Below are positions 33,539 to 40,472 of a stretch of DNA of 48,207 nt, piece by piece. This DNA is from CAZXFH01 sp964640055 (GTDB taxonomy: Bacteria > Fidelibacterota > UBA2242 > JAFGTP01). Positions within the stretch are counted from its first letter, which is position 1, and each line of letters starts with the position of its first letter. Made by a program: the position numbers and the translations under genes. The stretch lies in the NCBI GenBank assembly GCA_964640055.1, contig CAZXFH010000024.1, positions 1 to 48,207 on the forward strand, given 5' to 3'. The notes under the pieces are model-generated. The model was not told the DNA's origin. It worked only from the letters and a program-made list of their open reading frames with translations, and searched no databases.

Positions 33539-34159
33539 ATGGAAAATAGAAAAAGGATCATTCTAAGTATACTTTTTTTTGGGGGATTATGGGGCGTAAT
33601 GGAAGCTACGCTCGGGTTTGGATTACATTTACTGCCCTGCGGATTTTCCGGGATGCTGATGTTTCCGCTGGGTTTTTATTGTATGTTCAATGCCTATAAA
33701 TCAAGTGATTATAAACCGGCAATATTTTATACCGCCAGTCTGGCAGCGTTAGTGAAATTTGTTGATCTGCTGATACCCATCCGCTCACCGATGAGTGTGA
33801 TCAATCCGGCGGTCTCTATTCTACTCGAATCACTGGTCGTGTTTGCATGCGTAAGTGTTCTTAAAACGAACCGTTATTACCGACCGGCACTGCTGATGAG
33901 TCTGGTCTGGATCCTGCTATTTGTCTTAACCCAGCAGTTTCTGCTTAAGCCGGCTACTGGTTTATATTTGAACCCATTACCGGTTCTGATCGGCTATATA
34001 GCGCTGATTACCCTTATCAGTTGTTTACTTATCGGTACTTATTTGAAAGTGTCCCATATACTGGCGGTACAGCTTAATCCCCGCCATTTTTCCTATGCCC
34101 AATCCTTGGTAATTATTTGTATCGCTGTTATTTTTGAATTAGGAAATTCACTGCTGTAA
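33539..34159 (+). CDS. Unknown membrane protein in the Mo hydroxylase maturation operon
   Basis: I do not recognise this 206-residue protein. It has about six hydrophobic segments, beginning ILSILFFGGLWGVMEATLGFGLHLLP, with few charges between them and no signal peptide or cysteine motif. Size and topology recall the substrate-binding S-components of ECF transporters, but no energising module is near and no S-component motif is certain. It sits 18 bases after the FAD subunit and 4 bases before the DUF364 gene, with GGGAGGA as ribosome-binding site, clearly inside the operon. A role in uptake of a purine, molybdate, selenium compound or other metal for the hydroxylases is conceivable. No function is assigned. 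Confidence 0.7.
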   Translation: MENRKRIILSILFFGGLWGVMEATLGFGLHLLPCGFSGMLMFPLGFYCMFNAYKSSDYKPAIFYTASLAALVKFVDLLIPIRSPMSVINPAVSILLESLVVFACVSVLKTNRYYRPALLMSLVWILLFVLTQQFLLKPATGLYLNPLPVLIGYIALITLISCLLIGTYLKVSHILAVQLNPRHFSYAQSLVIICIAVIFELGNSLL

Positions 34160-34163
34160 GTTT

Positions 34164-34886
34164 ATGACTATATTACAAAAACTGGTAAAAAATGTGCCTG
34201 CAATGTCGGTACAGGAAGTAATTGTTGGGGTTTTTTCCACCCTGGTCAAACCCGAAGAAGGGAGTGGCCTTGCCAGCACTCTGCGCTACGGACGTCCCCA
34301 TCAACGTATCACTCGTTCCGGCGGACTGGAATCACTTTCTCTGGATACTTTAGCCGAATATGTTTTTTCAGCGAATTTACTGGAAGCTTCGGTGGGAATG
34401 GCAGCCATCAACAGCGCTTTGACACAGCCAGAACTTAGGTACCGGCATATTAATGCTAAGGAGATTATATTAGAACAGGGCCGGGATAAAGTTGTGGGGG
34501 TGGTCGGGCATTTTCCTTTTTTAGCGGAGTTGCAAAAGTATTTTAAAAAACTCTATATCTTTGAAAAACAACCGGGAGAAGCTGACTATCATGAAGATGA
34601 TATTCCCCGCCTATTTCCTGAAGTTGAGGTGGCGGCTATAACCGGTACGGCCTTTACGAATCACACCTTTGAAAATATTATGCCCTGGATTCCGGAGCAG
34701 AGTTTTAAACTGATTCTAGGGCCCTCTACACCCTTATCGCCGCTGCTCTTTGACTATGGAATCGATGTGTTGGCCGGTTCAATCGTCCGGGATTATCAGC
34801 AACTTAGAAAGTTGGTCGCCCAAGCCACCCCTACCCGACACTTAAAGGGAATGGAGTATGTGGCTCTTTTCCGGAAGGATTACTAA
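34164..34886 (+). CDS. DUF364 / DUF4213-type putative heavy-metal-chelation protein
   Basis: The 240-residue protein has an N-terminal DUF4213-like part with VGVFSTLVKP and GLASTLRYG. LEASVGMAAINSAL is the family's strongest motif. A Rossmann-like C-terminal half follows, with VGVVGHFPFLAELQKYFKKLYIFEKQP, VAAITGTAFTNHTFENIM and LILGPSTPLSPLLFDYGIDVLAGS. Proteins of this family are widespread in anaerobes and often lie near molybdenum or tungsten cofactor genes; their biochemical role is not established. It is linked by a stop/start overlap (TAATG) to xdhC, which implies a role in maturing or metallating the hydroxylases. Confidence 0.85.
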   Translation: MTILQKLVKNVPAMSVQEVIVGVFSTLVKPEEGSGLASTLRYGRPHQRITRSGGLESLSLDTLAEYVFSANLLEASVGMAAINSALTQPELRYRHINAKEIILEQGRDKVVGVVGHFPFLAELQKYFKKLYIFEKQPGEADYHEDDIPRLFPEVEVAAITGTAFTNHTFENIMPWIPEQSFKLILGPSTPLSPLLFDYGIDVLAGSIVRDYQQLRKLVAQATPTRHLKGMEYVALFRKDY

Positions 34887-35689
34887 TGCAGAATATTTAT
34901 ACAGCATTGGCCGAACTCGCGGCCGGTAAAGGTGCCGGTATTTTAGTCACTGTGGTTGAGAAAAACGGTTCTGGCCCGGCCACAACCGGTATGAAAATGC
35001 TGGTCTATCCGGATGGAAACACCATGGGTACGGTGGGAGGAGGATCCCTTGAGCAGCTGGCTATTGAAAAAGCACTGCAAATTTTTCAGACAAAAACCAA
35101 CAGTTTAGCAGAATATGACCTGAGCGAAGCCGGAAAAAGGGGTAAAAAAACCGACATGCACTGTGGTGGGACTGTGACGCTGTTTTTCGAATATTTTGCG
35201 CCCCGGGATCACGTTTACATTTTTGGAGCTGGTCATATCGGGAAAGCGCTCGTATACCATATGCAAAAGCTGAATTACTATATCACAGTCATTGACGATC
35301 GCCAAACCCAGTTGGAACAGATAATAGGGGCTGATCATATCGTCTGTGACCAATTCAATAAAGCGTTAACAAATATAGAAATTGCAGAAAACTCCTATTT
35401 CATCATCGCCACTTACCAACATCGCTATGACAGTATCGTTCTTAAAAGTATATATCAATCCCAAAGGCACCCAAAATATATCGGTCTGGTTTCTTCACAC
35501 CATAAGCGTAAAGTTATTTTTGAAGATCTACGGGCGAACGTCGGGGAAGTGAATTTGGAAATATGCTATACACCGGTGGGGCTGGATATTGGTGGTGCCA
35601 CGCCCCATGAAATTGCCCTCTCGATCCTGGCTGAGATGCAAGTGGTGCGTTATGCTAAGCCCGGCGGACATTTGCGGGATAAAGTATGA
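34886..35689 (+). CDS. xdhC: XdhC-family molybdenum cofactor maturation protein
   Basis: The 267-residue protein has both XdhC/CoxI domains. GTVGGGSLEQLAIE and DMHCGGTVTLFFE lie in the N-terminal part. A Rossmann-like C-terminal part has VYIFGAGHIGKALVYHM and ATYQHRYDSIVL. YIGLVSSHHKRKVIFEDL and YTPVGLDIGGATPHEIALSILAEM finish it. XdhC binds molybdenum cofactor, promotes its sulfuration by a NifS-type desulfurase and inserts it into the Mo subunit. One copy serves two hydroxylases here unless others exist elsewhere. It overlaps DUF364 by 1 base and the NTPase by 4 bases, giving a compact maturation module. Confidence 0.92.
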   Translation: MQNIYTALAELAAGKGAGILVTVVEKNGSGPATTGMKMLVYPDGNTMGTVGGGSLEQLAIEKALQIFQTKTNSLAEYDLSEAGKRGKKTDMHCGGTVTLFFEYFAPRDHVYIFGAGHIGKALVYHMQKLNYYITVIDDRQTQLEQIIGADHIVCDQFNKALTNIEIAENSYFIIATYQHRYDSIVLKSIYQSQRHPKYIGLVSSHHKRKVIFEDLRANVGEVNLEICYTPVGLDIGGATPHEIALSILAEMQVVRYAKPGGHLRDKV

Positions 35690-36162
35690 TCAAGTTGATC
35701 ATCGGCCATATTGACCAGGGCAAGACAAGTCGCATGCTGGCCTTGTATCAAGAAACAAAAAAAGGTGATGGTTTCATCTGTAAGAAGCACTACAGGAATG
35801 GTCGTTTGCCCGACTATGATGTTGTATGGTTAAAAACGGGAGATGCGCAACCCTTAGCTTACGATAAACAGCACCTAACTGAAGATTGGGATGAACGCTA
35901 TTGTTTCGGACGATTTTCTTTTGCCGAAAAAGGCTTGGTCTTTGCCGAGCAGATCATCGCCGAGATTATACGGAATAAAACCGAAACAATCTTTATCGAT
36001 GAAATCGGTCCACTGGAAATTATAGAAGGCCGCGGGTTCTGTGACCTCTTCAAGCAGGTATTATTATTAAACCGGGAAGTTTTTATAACTGTCCGCAGCG
36101 AATTCAAGGATGACCTAGTTCGCAAATTCAATATAAGAGATTATCAGGTAATAAAGGTTTAG
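35686..36162 (+). CDS. Small P-loop NTPase (THEP1/NTPase_1-like)
   Basis: The 158-residue protein starts with a Walker A loop (IIGHIDQGKTSRML, about residues 4-17). Its Walker B region is ETIFIDEIGPLEI (about 103), the FxDEIGPLE form typical of NTPase_1/THEP1-like nucleoside triphosphatases. EVFITVRSEFKDDLVRKF follows. Related small NTPases occur beside molybdopterin and Mo-hydroxylase maturation genes, where they may power cofactor insertion or supply. Overlap with xdhC supports that here. Direct evidence for the reaction is lacking. The gene ends the tight overlapping series that began with YgfK; a 75-base spacer follows. Confidence 0.8.
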   Translation: MIKLIIGHIDQGKTSRMLALYQETKKGDGFICKKHYRNGRLPDYDVVWLKTGDAQPLAYDKQHLTEDWDERYCFGRFSFAEKGLVFAEQIIAEIIRNKTETIFIDEIGPLEIIEGRGFCDLFKQVLLLNREVFITVRSEFKDDLVRKFNIRDYQVIKV

Positions 36163-36237
36163 AGTAAATATATTAGGTGATAATTTGGGTTGCCTTGCAT
36201 AACCTTATACCTGCCAATATGAATAATTGAGGTTATT

Positions 36238-37701
36238 ATGATCGATCTAACCGTGGATACAAAACAACTCCAAAACACCATGCAGCGCTGTCGGGAGCGG
36301 GATATTATCATTCCTACCTTCGAACAGCTGAAAAACCCGCATACAATTCCGGAGAAAATAACAGAGGAACTAAAGGAAATTGGGCTCTGGGAGGTGCACT
36401 CCCGTAATCTGTTCCGCATTAACTGGCGCAACGAACCAGTGCATAGTGGCGGTACCTTTAACGGCGTAAATTATATGATCCTGCCTCCGGAATTGACCGG
36501 AGTGGACGCCAGGATTGTGGCTCTGGTAGGGAAATGGTTTCCCACGGGATCTCATAAAGTCGGTGCTACTTTCGGCTGTCTGGTGCCGCGCTTGGTAACC
36601 GGCCAATTCGATCCGGTGACCCAGAAAGCGGTCTGGCCTTCCACCGGCAATTATTGCAGAGGCGGAGCCTATGATGCCGCTTTACTGGCCTGTGATTCCA
36701 TTGCCATCTTACCGGAAGAGATGTCCCAAGAACGTTTTGAATGGTTATCCCGGATAGCCGGCGAAGTGATCCCTACGCCCGGGTGTGAAAGCAATGTGAA
36801 AGAAATTTTCGATAAATGCTGGCAGTTAAAAAAAGAACGTGGGAGCGATATAGTTATTTTCAACCAGTTTGATGAATTCGGTAACCACCTCTGGCATTAT
36901 GAAGTTACCGGTCAGGCTATGGCCGAAATTCTCGCGCAGAATATGCAAGCCGGAGACCAGTATTCCGGCCTGGTGCTTGCATCAGGTTCGGCCGGTACGC
37001 TGGGATGTGGGGACTTTTTGAAGGAAATATATCCCGCCTCGCGGATCGCCGTGGGTGAAGCCCTGCAATGTCCCACTCTTTTGCTTAACGGCTACGGCGG
37101 CCATCGTATCGAAGGTATTGGCGATAAGCATGTGCCCTGGATCCATAATGTGCATAACACCGATATGGTGATTGGTATCGATGATGAACATACCGTACGT
37201 CTGATGCGGCTTTTTAATGAGGACGCCGGAAAAAATTATTTAGCAAAACAAGGTCTTGAAAATCACTTAATAGAAAAATTGGATCTGTTGGGTATTTCCT
37301 CGATCGGTAATCTGGTAGCTGCCATCAAATATGCCAAATATTATGAATTGACGGAACAGGATATTATTTTGACAGTATTCACCGACTCCATGGAATTATA
37401 TGATTCACGACTCCGAGAATTGAATGAAAGCAGAGGGGCCTATACTAATGAGCAAGCGATCCGTGATTTTGAATTGCTCCCAAATATCACCATGGATCAT
37501 ATTTCGGAGCTGGATTATTATGCCCGGAAACGGATCCATAATCTGAAATATTTTACCTGGATCGAACAACAGCATAAAGCACTGGAAGCCTTGAATGCGC
37601 AATGGTATGATTATCAAGAATATTGGGGGAATCTCCACAAAATGGCACCCCGGATTGATAAACTAATCAAAAGCTTTAATGCCCATGTAAAAGGTAAATA
37701 A
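36238..37701 (+). CDS. Unassigned fold-type-II PLP-dependent enzyme (cysteine-synthase/ammonia-lyase superfamily)
   Basis: The 487-residue protein has the fold-type-II PLP plan. The Schiff-base lysine is expected in PTGSHKVGATFG (about 107), WPSTGNYCRGGAYDAAL (about 135) resembles the STGN substrate loop and LASGSAGTLGCGDFLKE (about 248) is the phosphate-binding glycine loop. A C-terminal part of about 150 residues (ISELDYYARKRIHNLKYFTW...) is longer than in cysteine synthase and has no motif I know. It could be a lyase for a late purine-degradation amino acid such as 2,3-diaminopropionate, or a beta-elimination enzyme for another substrate. It lies between the maturation genes and an 8-oxoguanine-deaminase-like gene, with GAGG before the ATG. 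The precise reaction is unknown. Confidence 0.75.
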   Translation: MIDLTVDTKQLQNTMQRCRERDIIIPTFEQLKNPHTIPEKITEELKEIGLWEVHSRNLFRINWRNEPVHSGGTFNGVNYMILPPELTGVDARIVALVGKWFPTGSHKVGATFGCLVPRLVTGQFDPVTQKAVWPSTGNYCRGGAYDAALLACDSIAILPEEMSQERFEWLSRIAGEVIPTPGCESNVKEIFDKCWQLKKERGSDIVIFNQFDEFGNHLWHYEVTGQAMAEILAQNMQAGDQYSGLVLASGSAGTLGCGDFLKEIYPASRIAVGEALQCPTLLLNGYGGHRIEGIGDKHVPWIHNVHNTDMVIGIDDEHTVRLMRLFNEDAGKNYLAKQGLENHLIEKLDLLGISSIGNLVAAIKYAKYYELTEQDIILTVFTDSMELYDSRLRELNESRGAYTNEQAIRDFELLPNITMDHISELDYYARKRIHNLKYFTWIEQQHKALEALNAQWYDYQEYWGNLHKMAPRIDKLIKSFNAHVKGK

Positions 37702-37774
37702 GTTTAATCAGGCTGGTAACAAATTATCTTAAATCAACAAATACGACTGGTTAAAAGTTAACGGTAGGAATTTT

Positions 37775-39229
37775 ATGTCTGAGTCACTCCTTATCGGAAA
37801 TCCCCTTTTCTGTGCTCGTATGACGGACAGGGTCAACTCCGGTAATATATTGAATGGTTTTTCCGGAGGACATATTTACATTGAAGGAAACCGGATCATA
37901 TCGGCTGGTCCGCAAGCCTTTTCCGGCACAGCTGATCAAGTGATCGATGCCCGGCGCATGGTGGTTTTTCCCGGATTTATCAATACTCATCACCATTTTT
38001 ATCAGACCTTGACACGTAGTATTTTTGCTACCCAAAATTCCGCACTCTTTGACTGGTTGGTGACCCATTATGAAATCTGGCGCGGCATTAGTGCAGAGGC
38101 TTTTTATATCAGCGCCAAATTGGCTATCGCAGAACTTTTAAAATCAGGATGCACAACCACATCCGACCAACTCTATCTTTTTCCCCGGCAATCGGAGCTG
38201 CGTTTAATAGACCGGGAAATCCAAGCCGCCCGCGAAATGGGTATCCGTTTTCAGCCGACCCGTGGATCAATGTCTATGGGGAAAAATTCCGGTGGGTTAC
38301 CACCGGAAGAGGTGATCCAAAACGAAACGCAAATCATTGCGGATACCTACCGTCTACTCAAACAATATCACCGGGATTCCTTGGGCGCCATGACCCGTAT
38401 TTCCCTGGCCCCCTGTTCGCCATTCTCGGTCAGTACGGAATTAATGCGCAAAACCCTAAAAATTGCCCAAGAAAACAATCTTCAAATCCATACCCACCTA
38501 GCGGAAACCAAAGACGAAGAAGAATATTGTCTGAATAATTTTGGGAAACGTCCCTTTGAATTAATGCGTTCCCTGGGCTGGATAACCCCTATGGCCTGGT
38601 TTGCCCACTGCGTCCATCTCAGTAAACAGGAAATCCAGCTGGCCGGTGAAGCGCCCGTCGGAGTTTCCCATTGTCCCACCTCCAATATGCGACTTGGATC
38701 CGGGATTGCACCGATTAAAGAGTTACTCGCTGCGGGTGTCAATGTCAGTCTGGGAGTAGATGGCTCCGCCTCCAATGATTCCTCTAACATGTTAATGGAG
38801 ATGCGCAACGCTTTGCTGCTTTCCCGGCTAAGGCCCCAGGCACTTTGGCTCAGCAGTGAGGAAATACTCTGGATGGCCACCATGGGAGGCGCTCGAGCGC
38901 TGGGATGGGATGATATCGGACAAATTGTACCGGGCAAATGCGCTGACCTGACTTTGATTTCCCTGGATAAATTGGAATACGCCGGCGCTCAGCACGATCC
39001 GGCGGCCGCCATTCTCTTTTGTGTTGCTATGCATCCCGTGGATTGGTTGATCATTAACGGTAAGGTGATTGTGGAAAAGGGACAGATACGGATATCTGAT
39101 GGAAAGCCGGGCAAGGATCAAATATATCTAGATGAAAAAAACTTGATCCAAAAACATCAGCGGTTATCCGATCAACTGGTTTCCCGGGCGGAATCACTGA
39201 CCGGCAAGTCTCTGACCAGAAAAGGATAG
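37775..39229 (+). CDS. 8-oxoguanine deaminase-like amidohydrolase (TrzN/hydroxyatrazine family)
   Basis: The 484-residue protein has the motifs of guanine-type deaminases. FPGFINTHHHFYQTLTRSI (about residue 68) carries the first histidines, and the HHHFYQTLTR form is typical of 8-oxoguanine deaminase. HTHLAETKDEEEYC (about 239), WFAHCVHLS (about 276), GVSHCPTSNMRLGSG and GVDGSASNDSSN (about 327) complete the metal site and substrate loop. It would deaminate 8-oxoguanine (to urate) or a related aminopurine, feeding the purine hydroxylase route. It differs from SsnA at 21441, so the cluster has two distinct deaminases plus adenosine deaminase. It is the last intact + strand gene before a pseudogene. 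Confidence 0.88.
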   Translation: MSESLLIGNPLFCARMTDRVNSGNILNGFSGGHIYIEGNRIISAGPQAFSGTADQVIDARRMVVFPGFINTHHHFYQTLTRSIFATQNSALFDWLVTHYEIWRGISAEAFYISAKLAIAELLKSGCTTTSDQLYLFPRQSELRLIDREIQAAREMGIRFQPTRGSMSMGKNSGGLPPEEVIQNETQIIADTYRLLKQYHRDSLGAMTRISLAPCSPFSVSTELMRKTLKIAQENNLQIHTHLAETKDEEEYCLNNFGKRPFELMRSLGWITPMAWFAHCVHLSKQEIQLAGEAPVGVSHCPTSNMRLGSGIAPIKELLAAGVNVSLGVDGSASNDSSNMLMEMRNALLLSRLRPQALWLSSEEILWMATMGGARALGWDDIGQIVPGKCADLTLISLDKLEYAGAQHDPAAAILFCVAMHPVDWLIINGKVIVEKGQIRISDGKPGKDQIYLDEKNLIQKHQRLSDQLVSRAESLTGKSLTRKG

Positions 39230-39276
39230 GTTGTTTTTCAGGATCAAGACTGAGTGAAATATATTTTAATTCTATT

Positions 39277-39974
39277 ATGAAAAAACGGGCCGATCAGATG
39301 AGCAGGCGCAAAAGAAATCGCAAATATGAACGGAACAGTCACGGTCATGATCATATTATCCTGATGAACCTGCAGGAGAAACCCAAAGATCTGGATAGTT
39401 TAAAGGCTGATATGCAGACGGTTGCACATCGCTTTTTCATACCAGTGGAACATGCGGTTGAATGGCTGGCCTTTATTGCTATTATTGTTTCCGCCTTAAT
39501 CTGTGGATTACTCTGGGCGGTACAACGCTATGTTGGCCGCAAGAGTGGCGCCATGGCCCTGATCACTCAGTCCATTGATTCCCGTAATCATGTGATTGTA
39601 GAGGGAGTGTAATTGTCGGTTTGATCGCTACCTTGATCGGCATACCGCTGATCGACACTTTTGTGGGATTGATGGTCGCCTTGATCATACTGAAGAGTGC
39701 CGTGGAATTGGCTTTGGAAATGGTCCGTTCTGCAAAAGGAGCAGAGCTTGACCTGACCCGAGCGGCCCGTGAGGCACTGAATTTTCAGGGCAATTATATT
39801 TTAAAACATGTCAATATGGATGATTATAAGGTTGATGATCAACAAATAGAAGCGGCGATCCAGGAAATATTTAATAAAAGCTGGTTAAAAACCAAAGGCA
39901 ATAAATTGTATCTAACCCAAGCCGGACGTCAGGCCAGCCGGAAATATACCCGTTTGATGCATAAATTTAGCTGA
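39277..39974 (+). pseudogene. Truncated, frameshifted cation diffusion facilitator (CDF) transporter
   Basis: The part before about 39612 encodes a hydrophobic helix and RYVGRKSGAMALITQSIDSRNHVIV, the usual TM5 region of CDF transporters, then stops. In another frame the homology resumes directly: GSVIVGLIATLIGIPLIDTFVGLMVALIILKSAVELALE (written here from 39600 on), with a 100-residue C-terminal tail to 39974. One extra base near 39600 explains the break. The first four membrane helices are missing; no CDF-like sequence precedes 39277, where only the end of the amidohydrolase gene lies. It is thus a decayed remnant, or a sequencing error on top of a real 5' truncation. Confidence 0.75.
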
Positions 39975-40400
39975 GATCTATCTGAAATTTTAGCTGCCTA
40001 ATATGGTAATCGCCACTTATCAAAGATGCAGTAACGCGAACTGCCACTTTGCACACCAAATTTATTTCATTTCAGGTTTCAACTTTACTATTAATTTTAA
40101 AATAATATCTCAAATGTAAAGGTCGTTTTACCGGGGGGGGTGATACAGAGGGGGGTGGGGACTTGACTTATGGCGGTTCGTCCCTTGCCATTCAAAATAG
40201 GGCAAAAGGATATCTTTTGTTAATCGTTAAAATGGGTTCGCGATAGGTTGTGTTTTTTAATTTCGACCGATTAACCCGGTTAAATAGCTAGCATATTTCA
40301 TCCCGGGGAAATCTACTTCCTGTATCACAGAACAACCGGGTTAAAAATTCCCATGAGCGGATTAATAATTCGCTCTGCGAACATAATTCTATTTAAGAAA
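39975..40400. other. Intergenic region with G-runs and an 11-bp inverted repeat
   Basis: No gene is visible. G8 (40133-40140), G6 (40150-40155) and G4 (40157-40160) lie close together and could form a G-quadruplex on the + strand; such runs are also prone to length variation and sequencing error. TTAACCCGGTT (40271-40281) and AACCGGGTTAA (40334-40344) form a perfect inverted repeat 52 bases apart. The region separates the decayed CDF gene from the 3' end of the minus-strand protease and may be a scar of an old insertion or deletion. Confidence 0.5.
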
Positions 40401-40445
40401 TTATAAAAAATCTCCCGGAGGTGGCATTTGGGAACCTCCGGGAGA
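40401..40445 (-). terminator. Rho-independent terminator of the M16C protease gene
   Basis: TCTCCCGGAGGT (40411-40422) and ACCTCCGGGAGA (40434-40445) form a perfect 12-bp stem with an 11-nt loop. Read on the minus strand, the stem is followed by TTTTTTATAA. It lies 28 bases after the stop codon of the protease gene, so assignment is straightforward. Confidence 0.88.
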
Positions 40446-40472
40446 GTAAGTGAAGAAACAGTCACTCAGGAA

